45,778 bases of DNA from the NCBI RefSeq assembly GCF_012940005.1, contig NZ_SPMX01000067.1:1-45778 (forward strand), in the 5' to 3' direction. The first letter of the stretch is position 1. Each line of letters starts with the position of its first letter. Under the pieces are notes generated by a model. It saw only the letters and a list, made by a program, of their open reading frames with translations. It did not search any database and was not told the origin of the DNA. Positions 8,477 through 17,922 of the stretch are shown here, piece by piece. Origin of the DNA: Candidatus Accumulibacter contiguus. GTDB lineage: Bacteria > Pseudomonadota > Gammaproteobacteria > Burkholderiales > Rhodocyclaceae. The position numbers and the translations under genes are program-made.

Positions 8477-9004
8477 ATGGCCGACTATCCGCAGGGCCTG
8501 GTTCGCACGCGTGAACTGTCCGACGGCAGGGCGGTGACCATCCGTCCCATCCGCCCCGAGGACGCCGAGATCGAGCAGGATTTCGTGCGGCACCTTTCGG
8601 AAGAGTCGCGGTATTCCCGTTTCATGTCGCAGTTGCACGAGCTGTCGGCAAGCAAGCTGAAGTACTTCACCGACATCGACTACGACCGCCATCTGGCGCT
8701 GATTGCCGTTGCCGTCGAAGGCGACCGGGAAATCGAAATCGGCGTCGCGCGCTATGTCGGCCTGCCGAAACACGACCGCTGCGAGTTCGCGATCGCGGTC
8801 GACGATGCCTGGCAAGGTTCGGGCGTCGCGCGGATACTGATGACGGCGCTGATGGATGCCGCCCGCGAGCGCGGCTTCCGGAACATGCAAGGTACGGTGC
8901 TGGCGACCAACCATCGGATGCTGGGCTTCGTCCGGCGGCTCGGCTTCTCGGTGCACAGCGATGCGGAGGATCCGGGCACGGTCACGGCCGAGCGACAGCT
9001 CTGA
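8477..9004 (+). CDS. GNAT-family N-acetyltransferase
   Basis: A 175-residue protein with a GNAT fold: the N-terminal strand VTIRPIRPEDAEIEQDFVRH, the central EFAIAVDDAWQGSGVARILM (the acetyl-CoA pyrophosphate loop, here Q-G-S-G-V-A), and the C-terminal TVLATNHRMLGFVRRLGF. The phrase SEESRYSRFMSQLHELS is typical of GNAT domains that also occur fused to ADP-forming acyl-CoA synthetases (PatZ/Pat type), so lysine acetylation of metabolic enzymes is possible. The ATG at 8477 begins the conserved part; its ribosome-binding site is weak. It ends 150 bp before the conflict island and is probably not part of it. Confidence 0.85.
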   Translation: MADYPQGLVRTRELSDGRAVTIRPIRPEDAEIEQDFVRHLSEESRYSRFMSQLHELSASKLKYFTDIDYDRHLALIAVAVEGDREIEIGVARYVGLPKHDRCEFAIAVDDAWQGSGVARILMTALMDAARERGFRNMQGTVLATNHRMLGFVRRLGFSVHSDAEDPGTVTAERQL

Positions 9005-9154
9005 CTACGGGCGGCCTGCGCGAGCGGCATGGGCCGGTCTGGCGGGGCAGGGCATTCATTGATTTCTGATACCAGTATGTCATCATGTCGTCTCTCCTCG
9101 GAAAAAATGGGAAACCGCCGCGACGCGGCGGCCCGAGGAGGAAGGGAGATACGG

Positions 9155-10435
9155 GTGCGCAAGCTTTTTGTCAGTCACAGTTCCAAGACTCCCGATAACA
9201 TCAAGCTGCTCCATGCCCTCTGCGCCAGGTTGGGGCAGGCCGGAACTGGTTGCGAGGTCGTCTTCGATCAGGGCGGCATGATCGTCGGCGGCGCTGACTG
9301 GTACAACACGATAAGCCGCTGGATGGCCCAGTGTCACGCAGCGGTGATCCTGTTCTCCAAGGCCGCCCTGTATGACTCGGACTGGGTCAAGAAGGAAGCC
9401 AACAATCTCGCCTGGCGCAAGGAACTCCAGAGCAACTTCTTCCTCATCCCCGTGCTTCTGGATGGACTGGAGCCGAAGGATCTCGAAGCGGAACTGACCG
9501 GAATTCTCAACATCACCGTCAACCAGTGCATCCGGGAGGTAGACGATACCGAGACTCTGGCTCAGGCGATCCTCGCTGCAATCGCCTCGCAGAGTGCGCT
9601 GGTCGGGTGCGAACCGATCGACCCATCCGAGCCCACCTTCGAGCCAAACGAGGGTTCGATCGCGCACCTGCTGCATCGGGCGGCGGGCGCAGACGACCTG
9701 GCGGAGGTGGCCGGACGGATCGGGGTGAAGCTTCCCGCCTGGCCGCCAGACGCAGGCAGGCAAGCAGCACTCGGCCTCGCGCGATATCTGCTCGAAGAGC
9801 CGAATACAGGCATCGAGCGCCTGCAGGAAGTGCTGGACAAGTTCGCGGTCTACGCCGAGAAGCTCGACAAGCGATACGCCGACGAACTTCTCCAGCACCT
9901 GCAGGCGCGATGGGTGTCGACGGAGGCCGCGCGTACGCTGCCGGCAACAGCGGTCGAGCGGCGCTTCGCAGCACTCAACGGCCAGCACCTCGGCGGCTAC
10001 ACAGCGTCGCGTTATGTCGAGCGAGCCTGGCCCCTGACGCGCCGCCGGGAAGTCGTCCCGGTGGCTCCGGGCAGCCGTACCTACGAGGCCATCCGCCGTG
10101 ACATCGAGGACCATTTCGCGCGCGGCCGCGTCCTCACCCCGGAGGCCAGAACCGATCGGGTCAACAAGCCGACAACGCCGATCGTCGTCCTGTTGCCGAC
10201 GCTATGTATCGAGGGACATTCGCCTCATCGCCTGCTCGATCGGCTGCGCGACACCTTCAAGCGGGTGATCTTTCTCATCGATGCAGGTCCGGTCGTGCCG
10301 GCGTGGTTGCCCGATGATGTGAGCTTGCTGGAACCCGCCCTCGACATTGGCACCGAGCAGTCCCAATTGGACCTGTTCGACGACGCCAGGGACTTCATCG
10401 ACCATCAACTCTACGGAAGTGTCAGAAATGGGTGA
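9155..10435 (+). CDS. TIR-domain protein, first gene of the forward conflict operon
   Basis: About 426 residues. Residues 1-145 form a TIR domain: the first strand is RKLFVSHSS, and the predicted NAD+-cleaving glutamate is Glu81 in [11 protein letters not shown], so it looks catalytically competent. A helical linker follows (about 175-260). After it comes [20 protein letters not shown] with [19 protein letters not shown], and a C-terminal alpha/beta part ([20 protein letters not shown]). These resemble the inactive-STAND (iSTAND) module of MoxR-associated conflict proteins; this part is inference. The GTG at 9155 is chosen because GAAGGGAG sits just upstream and the TIR strand starts immediately; an in-frame ATG at 9107 is the alternative. 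The stop overlaps the MoxR start by 8 bases (ATGGGTGA), so the two are co-translated. Confidence 0.85.
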   Translation: MRKLFVSHSSKTPDNIKLLHALCARLGQAGTGCEVVFDQGGMIVGGADWYNTISRWMAQCHAAVILFSKAALYDSDWVKKEANNLAWRKELQSNFFLIPVLLDGLEPKDLEAELTGILNITVNQCIREVDDTETLAQAILAAIASQSALVGCEPIDPSEPTFEPNEGSIAHLLHRAAGADDLAEVAGRIGVKLPAWPPDAGRQAALGLARYLLEEPNTGIERLQEVLDKFAVYAEKLDKRYADELLQHLQARWVSTEAARTLPATAVERRFAALNGQHLGGYTASRYVERAWPLTRRREVVPVAPGSRTYEAIRRDIEDHFARGRVLTPEARTDRVNKPTTPIVVLLPTLCIEGHSPHRLLDRLRDTFKRVIFLIDAGPVVPAWLPDDVSLLEPALDIGTEQSQLDLFDDARDFIDHQLYGSVRNG

Positions 10436-11411
10436 CGAGATCTATCAGCCAAAGCATTTCCGTCTTCCGGCAAGCAACGTCTGGCCGGGGGGCGCCGACT
10501 TCCCGCCTTATGTCTTCAACGAGGAGATCACGATCGCCGCCGACGTGGCGTTCGCCACGGGCCGGCCGCTGCTGGTATCGGGCCCGCCAGGCAGCGGCAA
10601 GAGCATGCTCGCGCCGGCACTGGCGTCGCTCAAGAGATGGCGTTATCTGCAATACACGTTTACCTCGCGCAGCCGGCTGGAGGATCTGACCGGCGATCTC
10701 GATCACCTGCGCCGGCTCAACGACGCGCAGGCCGCGACGCCCGGGCAGAGCCTGCCGCCCCGCTGGACCTATCTGCAGCCCGGTGTGCTCTGGTGGACCT
10801 TCGATCCGGCAGGGGCGGGCACGCTGGGCGCCAGCGAAAGCGAGCGGCGAAACCATGCACAGCACTTCGAAGCCCCGCGACATCCGGAAAGCGGGCGGAC
10901 GCAAGGCAATGTAGTGGTTTTGCTGGACGAGATCGACAAGGCCGAGCCCGATTTGCCGAACGACCTGCTGGAGCCGCTCGATCGCCGACGATTCCAGGTG
11001 CCCCAGGGGCCCGAGGTGAAGGCAGGTGGCAGACTGAAGTATCTGGTGCTCATCACCACCAACGGCGAGCGCGAGCTGCCGCCGGCCTTCCTGCGCCGCT
11101 GCGTCTGCCTGTCGATCAAGGACCCCGACAAGGACCGGCTGCTCGCCATTGCGGCCCAGCATTTCCCGAAGGGGAACGAAGACCTGCACCGGGGCGTCGC
11201 GGAGCGGCTTCTGGAGCATCGCCGTAGCGCCAAATCGATGGATCTGCGCCCGCCGAGCACCAGCGAGTTCCTCGACGCCATCCGGGCCTGTGCGCAACTC
11301 GGCATCCAGCCCGACCCGCAGGATCGGGTATGGCAGCAGATCGCCAAGGCCACGCTGGCCAAAAGGAGCTTCGAGGATGAGCGGGAACAGGATGTCGGCA
11401 CGGCGTGGTGA
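10428..11411 (+). CDS. MoxR-type AAA+ ATPase (forward arm)
   Basis: A 327-residue AAA+ ATPase. Walker A is GPPGSGKS at residues 52-59, Walker [13 protein letters not shown] around Asp167-Glu168, sensor 1 [14 protein letters not shown] near Asn212, and an arginine-finger-like LRRC at 221-225. The insert after helix 2 and the phrase [19 protein letters not shown] match the MoxR group. MoxR ATPases act as chaperone-like switches with vWA partners, and here the next gene (11377-12378) encodes such a partner. Start at the ATG overlapping the TIR stop. It overlaps the vWA gene by 35 bases. A second, diverged MoxR of nearly equal length sits in the reverse arm (22746-23741), and the phrases around Walker B are clearly related (DEIDKA..D.PNDLL.ELD). 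Confidence 0.93.
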   Translation: MGDEIYQPKHFRLPASNVWPGGADFPPYVFNEEITIAADVAFATGRPLLVSGPPGSGKSMLAPALASLKRWRYLQYTFTSRSRLEDLTGDLDHLRRLNDAQAATPGQSLPPRWTYLQPGVLWWTFDPAGAGTLGASESERRNHAQHFEAPRHPESGRTQGNVVVLLDEIDKAEPDLPNDLLEPLDRRRFQVPQGPEVKAGGRLKYLVLITTNGERELPPAFLRRCVCLSIKDPDKDRLLAIAAQHFPKGNEDLHRGVAERLLEHRRSAKSMDLRPPSTSEFLDAIRACAQLGIQPDPQDRVWQQIAKATLAKRSFEDEREQDVGTAW

Positions 11412-12378
11412 AATCGGGCTGGGCGATCTCGCCACCGCCCTCGCCAGGCTGGAGATCGTCTCCGAGGCACAACTGCGCGTCGTGGGCCGTTGCCTCGGGC
11501 TCGGCGGACTGTCGTTCGGATCGGTCGGCACGCTGCAAACTGCGGCGGACGCACGCCTCAAGCACCGGCGTCCGCCGCCCAGGCCCCAGGAACCGAAACC
11601 GCAGCGGCAGCTACCGCCCTTGCCTGCAGCACCGCCCGGTCCGCCGGCGGAGCGTCTGGACACCGTCATGGAGCCATTGCCGGCGGCGGTGTCCAGCGAA
11701 ATCCTTCGCCCTGAATGGTTCGCACAGCCCGCCGCGGTTATCCCGAGAGAGCGTGGCGCGCCCCGGGCCGCGCTGTTTCCCCAACACACGGCACCCGGCC
11801 TCCTGAGTGCCGCGGTCGCCACGCTCCGCCCCGGCCGGTGGCCCGACATCGACCGGCTGGTGGAGCACATCATTGCCAACCGGCCGTTTCGCGAGGTACC
11901 CAGGCTGCCGGTTCCCAGTCAGTCGCGCGGCGTGCAGCTGCTACTCGACCGCAACGCGCCGATGACCCCGTTCTACGCCGACCAGGGCGATCTGGTACGT
12001 TCCTTCGCCGCGGTCGTCGGCCAGTCGCGCTGCGAGGTATGCGAATTCGTCGACGACCCGGCCGCCGCATGCGCGTACTCCTTGGCTGACCAGCCAACGG
12101 CCTGGCGCCCACAGCCAGGCCGGCCGGTGGTCGTCGTCAGCGATTTCGGCCTCGGCGAATCCTCGGGGTCCGCCCCTCGGCTCCCGCCACAGGCCTGGCG
12201 GCGTTTCGCCACCGCGCTCAAGCGGCGCGGCTGCCCGCTGATCGCCATCGTTCCTTTCCCGCCCGCCGCCTGGCCGGTGTGGGTCGAGCGTCACTTCATC
12301 GCCATCCATTGGGACCCGCGCACGCGCGCGGAGAACGTGCGTGCCCTGGTTGGCGCCGGACATCTGGTCGCGCCATGA
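11377..12378 (+). CDS. Divergent vWA-domain partner of MoxR
   Basis: 333 residues. The N-terminus (GLGDLATALARLEIVSEAQL, then RVVGRCLGL) is a helical unit like the start of CoxE-type MoxR partners. A Pro-rich linker spans about 65-95. The C-terminal half carries a vWA-like Rossmann core: VQLLLDRNAPMTPFYADQ takes the place of the metal-site motif, and RPVVVVSDFGLGES matches the second conserved strand (usually ..ISDG..). The MIDAS motif DxSxS is reduced to DRNAP, so Mg2+-dependent ligand binding is doubtful. The ATG at 11377 has AAGGAG 8 bases upstream; a second ATG at 11392 is possible. The stop overlaps the next start (ATGA at 12375). The vWA call rests on motif shape and context with MoxR. 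Confidence 0.75.
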   Translation: MSGNRMSARRGEIGLGDLATALARLEIVSEAQLRVVGRCLGLGGLSFGSVGTLQTAADARLKHRRPPPRPQEPKPQRQLPPLPAAPPGPPAERLDTVMEPLPAAVSSEILRPEWFAQPAAVIPRERGAPRAALFPQHTAPGLLSAAVATLRPGRWPDIDRLVEHIIANRPFREVPRLPVPSQSRGVQLLLDRNAPMTPFYADQGDLVRSFAAVVGQSRCEVCEFVDDPAAACAYSLADQPTAWRPQPGRPVVVVSDFGLGESSGSAPRLPPQAWRRFATALKRRGCPLIAIVPFPPAAWPVWVERHFIAIHWDPRTRAENVRALVGAGHLVAP

Positions 12379-14519
12379 GCTGGGTGCAGCCGCAGCCTTA
12401 TGACCACCGGCTGTTCGACCAGATCGATCTCGGATCGCCCTTCGGCCGCCTGTGCCTGATCCTGGCACCGGCGCTGCGGATCGAGCCACGCCTGCTGCGC
12501 AACGCCCGCCAGCGCTATCTGCCCCGTAGCGACGCCAGCCTGGAGAATCGGCTGTGGTTCAGTCGCGTGATCGAGACCCGTAGCACACGTTCGGTGAACC
12601 TGCGGCCCGGCCTGGCGCGACGGCTGGTCGATCAACTCGCGGTCCAGGGCGGCCCGCATGGCCGCGAACGGCTGGCGAGAATCTGTGACTTCATCGCCGA
12701 GCAGACCCGCGACTGGGACCCGCTGGACCGGATCGAGCAATCCCTGCGCTGGGCGGTCAGGGACGACGACCAGGCGCGGGTCGGCGAACTCCTGCGCGAG
12801 TTGCTCCGCCGGATCGCTACCAGCAGCGAGGAGCGCAGCCGCGCCGATCTGGCCCGCTGGATCAAGGGCGCACTGCCGCCCTTGCAGGCCGTGACCGAGG
12901 CCCATCGCGAAAGCGGCTGGCTGGCGCAGTTCGCCGGTGCCGCCCTCGGCGACACCGGCATCGTCCTGCGCGGCCACGGCACGCCGCGGGAGCCGATGCC
13001 CGGCTGGCTCGCCACGCTCCTGCCGGCGAGCGCTGGCCTGACGCTCGGCCTTCGCCTGGGTCGCAGCGACGAGCGCCTGATTCTCGAATGTCTGGAACCG
13101 GAGCCCGGCCTGCCGCGTCTGGACCTGTTCACGCCGGCACCGGCACCGGTGCATATCGAGTGCGAAAATCGCGCGCAAGGCTCGCCGGGCTGGGTGTCGC
13201 TGTTCGTCGGCTGCCGCATCCCGGTTGGTCGGTCTTGCCACGCCCTGATCCTGCAGACCCTTGACGGTCGACGCTTCCGGGTGGCGAGCCGCGAGGGCAG
13301 CGAAGCGATCCGTGCCGATCATTCACCGTCAAGGAGTGTGGTTTTCGTGTGCGCGTCGGGAGACGAGAAACACGCGTTTCGCCTCGCCGACTTGCTGAAA
13401 CGGCAGGGCGTTTCCGTTCGCGTCGAGCCACTCGCGGCGTCGATGCGGAAAATGCCTGACTCCGCTGCCGCGGCAGACCCCGACGAGCAACTGGTGGTGC
13501 TGTGGTCCCGGCATGCCGCCAGCGCAATGGAGAACGATCCCGAGCGGGTACGCAACGTCTTCTCGCCGGCAGCGTCCGGCGCGGCTTACCGTTTGCTCAT
13601 CGGACTCGACAGGACGCCGCTTCCCGAGGGCATCGGCGCCGGCGGAGCCCCGGCGGCACGACTCGATTTCTCCGAAAGGTCGGCTGATTGGGGCAGGGAC
13701 GAAGCGCAAGCCGTGCTGTCCGCCTTGTCGTCCGAACGTCCGGTGGTGCTGCAAGTCCTGCGGTCGGACCACACGCTCGAGGAATTCAGGCCGGCGCGCC
13801 TGGCCGCCGACGTTGCCGAAGTCTTGCCGGCCACCCCAGGCCGGCAGGAACGGGCGAGCGCCCTGGCACAGCAGATCGAAGCCAGCCTGCGGCGGCGCCG
13901 TCCACGTGGTGGCATCGTCGATACCGTCGAGATCGGCGGCGAAGTCGAACGGGCTCTCGTCCGCGCCGGCGAGCACGAAGCCGCCCGCGCTTACGCGGAA
14001 CGTGGGCTGCGCGGCCTGAGCAGCGACCGTGGCAGAGACCCGGCCCAAACGCCCTCCGAACCCGAGCGGGAGCCCCTGGCCGAGGCGAAGAAGACCGCCG
14101 CGACCGACATCTACCTGAGCCACGCCCGCGCCGACCAGTCGGTCGCCCGTGAGCTGGCCAAGCGGCTCACCGGAGCGGGCTTGCGCGTCTTCCTCGACGT
14201 CGCCAGTGTGCGAGCAGGGGATAACTGGCATCAGAAGGTCGAGGAGGCCCGTTGTGTCGTGGTCCTGTGGACCAGCGCGGCGCGCGAAAGCGATCATGTT
14301 AAGGCGGAGGCCGCTTGGGCCATCGAGCGGAACAAGTATTTCCCGGCCGTGCTGGACGATTTCCCGAGCCCCCCGCCTTTCGCGAGCCTCCCGCCGATGT
14401 TTACGCGGTACCAAGTCGCCGACCTACGGGGTTGGCCGCGGCAGAAGGAAGCCGAAGCTGCCTTCGAGCGGTTTCTGATGGAACTCAGGGACTCCATCGC
14501 GGTACTGACAACATACTGA
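12375..14519 (+). CDS. Double-TIR protein: degenerate TIR followed by intact TIR
   Basis: 714 residues. The N-terminal 300 residues (FDQIDLGSPFGRLCLILAPA, LENRLWFSRVIETRS, and a helical region rich in Arg and Leu) resemble the central part of MoxR/vWA-associated regulators, but I cannot name a family firmly. Residues about 321-440 read as a TIR fold (RSVVFVCASGDEKHAFRLAD, later QLVVLWSRHAASA) without the catalytic Glu. Residues about 577-714 are a good TIR domain (TDIYLSHARADQSVARELAK, VVVLWTSAARES) with Glu645 in SDHVKAEAAWA. One dead and one live TIR in the same chain suggests that the dead copy regulates or scaffolds assembly. The start overlaps the vWA stop by 4 bases. The next gene begins 93 bp downstream. 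Confidence 0.82.
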   Translation: MSWVQPQPYDHRLFDQIDLGSPFGRLCLILAPALRIEPRLLRNARQRYLPRSDASLENRLWFSRVIETRSTRSVNLRPGLARRLVDQLAVQGGPHGRERLARICDFIAEQTRDWDPLDRIEQSLRWAVRDDDQARVGELLRELLRRIATSSEERSRADLARWIKGALPPLQAVTEAHRESGWLAQFAGAALGDTGIVLRGHGTPREPMPGWLATLLPASAGLTLGLRLGRSDERLILECLEPEPGLPRLDLFTPAPAPVHIECENRAQGSPGWVSLFVGCRIPVGRSCHALILQTLDGRRFRVASREGSEAIRADHSPSRSVVFVCASGDEKHAFRLADLLKRQGVSVRVEPLAASMRKMPDSAAAADPDEQLVVLWSRHAASAMENDPERVRNVFSPAASGAAYRLLIGLDRTPLPEGIGAGGAPAARLDFSERSADWGRDEAQAVLSALSSERPVVLQVLRSDHTLEEFRPARLAADVAEVLPATPGRQERASALAQQIEASLRRRRPRGGIVDTVEIGGEVERALVRAGEHEAARAYAERGLRGLSSDRGRDPAQTPSEPEREPLAEAKKTAATDIYLSHARADQSVARELAKRLTGAGLRVFLDVASVRAGDNWHQKVEEARCVVVLWTSAARESDHVKAEAAWAIERNKYFPAVLDDFPSPPPFASLPPMFTRYQVADLRGWPRQKEAEAAFERFLMELRDSIAVLTTY

Positions 14520-14612
14520 CAAAATTATGGGAAGATTTCCCCGTGGATGGAAGCGGCTTGTCAGTCAATGCCGGACGCACTCGCAGCCGGTTTTACGCGC
14601 GGGAGATAGGCC

Positions 14613-15581
14613 ATGTTTCGAATCCTGAGTCTTGACGGCGGCGGCATCAAGGGCGCGTTCGCCGCATCGGTACTCGCCACGCTCGAAGAAGATACGGGCT
14701 GCGCGGCAGCCGATCACTTCGATCTGATCGCCGGCACGTCCACCGGCGGCATCATCGCCATCGGACTCGGACTCGGGCTGCCGGCGAGGAAGGTCTGCGA
14801 CTTCTACGCCGGGAAAGGCTCGACGATCTTTCCCGGGACCAGCCTGGTGCAGCGAACCGGGGGGCGGTTGCGACAGCTTTTCGGCCCCAAGCACTCGCAG
14901 GCAGTGCTGCGGGATGCCTTGGTGGAAGTTTTTGGCGAGCGCAAGTTTGGCGAGTCGAAATGCCGCCTGGCGATTCCCGCCTACGACGCCATCGGCGGGC
15001 GCATCTTCGTGATCAAGACGGCGCATCACGAACGCTTCCGCTACGACATCGATGCGCCGGCGGTCGATGTCGCGCTGGCGACCTCGGCAGCGCCGACCTA
15101 CTTCGCCGCGGCGCCCTTTCCCACCCATGCCGATGCCAGTTACGTGGATGGCGGCGTGTGGGCGAACAGCCCGGTCATGGTGGCGGTGACCGAGGCGGTG
15201 GCCTTCCTCGGCATTCCGCTGGACGATATCGATGTGCTCAGCGTCGGCACGACAACCACCCCCTTCAACATCGCTGCGCACGTCCAATCCGGCATCGCGC
15301 AGTGGAATGCCGGTCTGGTCGAACTGATGTTCGAAGGCCAGATGGAAGCTGATCTCGCCCAGGCGAAGCTGCTGCTCAACGGGCGCCTGCACCGCATCGA
15401 CGTCACGGCCCGGGAGGGCGAATTCTCCCTCGATGACGCGCGCCCCGAGAAGATCCAGCGCCTGATCAACCTCGGACGAGCTGAGGCCGTCAAGAAGAAG
15501 AACCTCGAGGCCGTCAAGGCACGCTTCCTGAACGGCGTGGCCGCCACACCCTTTAAACCGTTTCATCAGCCGGCCGGCTGA
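14613..15581 (+). CDS. Patatin-like phospholipase (candidate membrane-lipid effector)
   Basis: A 322-residue lipid acyl hydrolase. The oxyanion loop is GGGIKG at residues 9-14, the nucleophile elbow is GTSTGG with Ser43, and the second catalytic residue is Asp179 in VDGGVWANSP: a complete Ser-Asp dyad. The size and the compact form resemble CapV-type patatins used as cell-killing effectors in CBASS, but there is no cyclic-nucleotide synthase nearby. Its setting between two TIR genes implies the same role: degrading the cell's own phospholipids on activation. The ATG at 14613 follows GCGGGAGATAGG. It is 19 bp upstream of the TIR-SLOG gene, so these two are co-transcribed. Housekeeping roles are possible but less likely given the context. 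Confidence 0.9.
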   Translation: MFRILSLDGGGIKGAFAASVLATLEEDTGCAAADHFDLIAGTSTGGIIAIGLGLGLPARKVCDFYAGKGSTIFPGTSLVQRTGGRLRQLFGPKHSQAVLRDALVEVFGERKFGESKCRLAIPAYDAIGGRIFVIKTAHHERFRYDIDAPAVDVALATSAAPTYFAAAPFPTHADASYVDGGVWANSPVMVAVTEAVAFLGIPLDDIDVLSVGTTTTPFNIAAHVQSGIAQWNAGLVELMFEGQMEADLAQAKLLLNGRLHRIDVTAREGEFSLDDARPEKIQRLINLGRAEAVKKKNLEAVKARFLNGVAATPFKPFHQPAG

Positions 15582-15600
15582 ATACACAGGAGTCCGAAGC

Positions 15601-17709
15601 ATGGATACACGTCCCCCGCTCATTCTTCATCTATTGGCTCACCCAAAGTCGGTGGCGGCCAACGAAATGGCCACGGCACTGATGCACCGCTTCGTCGAGC
15701 CGCCGGCGAGCGGCGGTTTGCGCATTCCGGTGTTTTTCACACCCGACCGGGGCGACGATCTCCCGCCGACCTTGAGCAGCACCGGCGACATCCGGCTTGC
15801 GGCAGCCCAACATACCATCGTCGTCGTGCTGGGGGACGAGCGCATGCTACGCACGCTACCGAACGGGACGGGCGATGCCTGGATCAAGTTCGTGAAAGGC
15901 GCGATCGCACGGGCGCCGCTCGATTCGAGCCCGCACCATGTCCTGCCGGTGGCATTGGATCAGGAAGGATTCCGCCTCGGCGACGCGATCCACATTCTGC
16001 CCGCGACGCTGGCGCCTGGCGTCAGCGCGAGCGACGCCAAGGAGCGTCGCCTGGCGGAGGTGTCGTTCCACATCGCGGCGCGGTCGATTCAGTTGCTGGG
16101 GCACGGCAAGGTTCCGGCGATCGCGCCGGATCGCATGCAGGCCCCGGTGCGGATCTTTCTCAGCCACGCCAAGGCCGACCTGGACAAACAACACCACGAC
16201 GACCCGGTACGCCAGGTCCGCAACTTGTTGAACGAACTGCCGGTCGAGCAGTGGTTCGACGCGCAGCAGATCGCCACCGGCCAGGATTTCGCCGACGCCA
16301 TCTCCGCCGGCATCCGCGATAGCTCGATCATGCTCGCTTTCCAGACCGATCACTATAGCTCGCGTCCGTGGTGCCGGCGCGAGGTGCTGGAGGCCAAGCG
16401 CTTCGGGGCGCACGTGTTGATGGTCGAAGCGCTTCAGTCGGGCGAGCCGCGCAGCTTTCCCTATGCTGGCAATGTGCCGACGGTGCGCTGGCAATTCCGT
16501 AAGGATGCGCGGGTCGATGCCCAGCGGGTGATCGACCGGGCCGTGCTGGAAGCGCTGCGCTTCAAGCACAACCGGGCAGTGCTGGACAGCACCGCCGCGC
16601 CGGACGAGTGGGTGCTGCCGGCCGCGCCCGAGGCCCTGACCTTGGCGATCGCATGCGCCGACCTGGACCACGACAAAACCTTCCTCTACCCGGATCCGCC
16701 GCTGGGCCGGGAGGAGCTGCAGGTGTTGCAGCAGCTTCGCCCCAAGGCCCGCTTCCTGACGCCGCTGAGCAAGGTCGCGCGCTGGCAGCGGCCTGCGTCT
16801 ATCGACACCATTGCGGTCTCCATATCCGACAGCGATGACGCGCGCAAGTACGGCCTGTCGACCGAGCATTTCGCCACGCTGACCGACGAGATCCATCTGT
16901 ACCTGCTGCTGGCGGGGCTGAAGATCGCCTACGGCGGCGCGCTCAAGGGCAGCTTCTCCGGCGCGCCCAACTTTACGGTGCGCCTGTTCGAACTGGTGCG
17001 CGCCTATTCGAAACTTGCCCAGGGGGCCGAGGCGTCGCCCCTGGAGGGTGCCGTACTCAATGTCGCTCCGTGGCCGCTGCGCTTGGACTATGGCGACGCC
17101 GAATGGAAGTTGTTCGCCGGGAAGGTCGCAAACTACGAGGAAGGTCCACGACCCGATCTGCCTTGGGGTGACGACGAGGTGTTTCCACCGTCGGCGGGTG
17201 CTCGCGTGCTCGCTTCGGATACGCCGCAGCGCCGCTATGCATGGGCGCGTGGCCTGACCGCGATGCGATCGCGCATCATGGCGCTCTCGCAGGCACGGCT
17301 GCTGACCGGCGGCAGACTGGCGGGATTCGCCGGTCTGGTGCCCGGCGTGGTGGAAGAAGCCTGCTTGTCGCTGACGCAGCAGAAACCGTTGTACGTGGCC
17401 GGCGGCTTCGGCGGTGCAGCGCGGGCCGTGAGCGATGCGCTGCTCGGCATCGAGCGGCTTGAGTTCGCGGATATGTGGTCGCGGCAGCACATCCCTGATT
17501 TCGATGCAGCACGGGGGTTCTACGCACAGGGCGGCGGCGAATTCCGCTCCCTGGCACAGATGGGCAAGGACATCGGCGCATGTGGCACAGCCGGCCTGGC
17601 GTCTGCGCTGAACAACGGACTCGACGAGGTGGAAAACCGGGAACTGATGGCTTCCACGGATCCGCAGCGAATTGCCTGGCTAGTGCTTACGGGGCTCGCG
17701 CGACTTTGA
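15601..17709 (+). CDS. TIR-SLOG fusion protein (with N-terminal degenerate TIR-like domain)
   Basis: 702 residues in three parts. Residues 6-125 have Rossmann-like strands (LILHLLAHPKSVAANEM, HTIVVVLGDERML, HVLPVALD) and read as a decayed TIR. Residues about 183-310 form a TIR domain (VRIFLSHAKADLDK) with a candidate catalytic Glu261 in RPWCRREVLEAKR. Residues about 400-700 look like a SLOG nucleotide-binding fold: IAVSISDSDDARKYGLS, LAGLKIAYGGALKG, and near the end FAGLVPGVVEEACLSL with PLYVAGGFGGAARAV. SLOG domains bind nucleotide-derived signals, as in the Thoeris protein ThsA, where the signal comes from a TIR enzyme. Having both in one chain suggests self-contained signal production and sensing, or sensing that turns on the TIR. 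The ATG at 15601 has CAGGAG upstream. Confidence 0.82.
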   Translation: MDTRPPLILHLLAHPKSVAANEMATALMHRFVEPPASGGLRIPVFFTPDRGDDLPPTLSSTGDIRLAAAQHTIVVVLGDERMLRTLPNGTGDAWIKFVKGAIARAPLDSSPHHVLPVALDQEGFRLGDAIHILPATLAPGVSASDAKERRLAEVSFHIAARSIQLLGHGKVPAIAPDRMQAPVRIFLSHAKADLDKQHHDDPVRQVRNLLNELPVEQWFDAQQIATGQDFADAISAGIRDSSIMLAFQTDHYSSRPWCRREVLEAKRFGAHVLMVEALQSGEPRSFPYAGNVPTVRWQFRKDARVDAQRVIDRAVLEALRFKHNRAVLDSTAAPDEWVLPAAPEALTLAIACADLDHDKTFLYPDPPLGREELQVLQQLRPKARFLTPLSKVARWQRPASIDTIAVSISDSDDARKYGLSTEHFATLTDEIHLYLLLAGLKIAYGGALKGSFSGAPNFTVRLFELVRAYSKLAQGAEASPLEGAVLNVAPWPLRLDYGDAEWKLFAGKVANYEEGPRPDLPWGDDEVFPPSAGARVLASDTPQRRYAWARGLTAMRSRIMALSQARLLTGGRLAGFAGLVPGVVEEACLSLTQQKPLYVAGGFGGAARAVSDALLGIERLEFADMWSRQHIPDFDAARGFYAQGGGEFRSLAQMGKDIGACGTAGLASALNNGLDEVENRELMASTDPQRIAWLVLTGLARL

Positions 17710-17922
17710 CCTGAGGGGTTGAGCGCGCTCGGAAACCGCGCCCCGCTCCGGGTTGCTCGTGGTCGCTGTTTCCCGCTTGCCTGCCTCGAGAAGCCGTCCT
17801 ACTATTCGCCGGTCGTCGTCTCGCACGCCAGGCGACCGGCTCGCTGGTCACTCTGGGCAGCGCGGCACCGGCTACTCGCCAGACGCCCTGAAAGCACTGC
17901 CATTGACCCACCGATCCGCCTC

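Noticed and set aside
8181-8477. Small exported protein upstream of the GNAT gene
   Set aside because: A hydrophobic start is followed by translation of the tandem repeat and an Arg-rich stretch, without a ribosome-binding site.
14613-15581. CBASS system built on the patatin
   Set aside because: No cyclic-nucleotide synthase, Cap2 or Cap3 gene is present; all neighbours are MoxR/TIR/FGE parts.
15856-17490. 544-codon open frame antisense to the TIR-SLOG gene
   Set aside because: It has Arg/Gln/His-rich shadow composition and no ribosome-binding site or domain; the sense frame has a clear TIR.
15601-17709. Canonical Thoeris system
   Set aside because: Thoeris has separate TIR (ThsB) and SLOG-bearing (ThsA) proteins. 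Here TIR and SLOG are one chain inside a MoxR operon.
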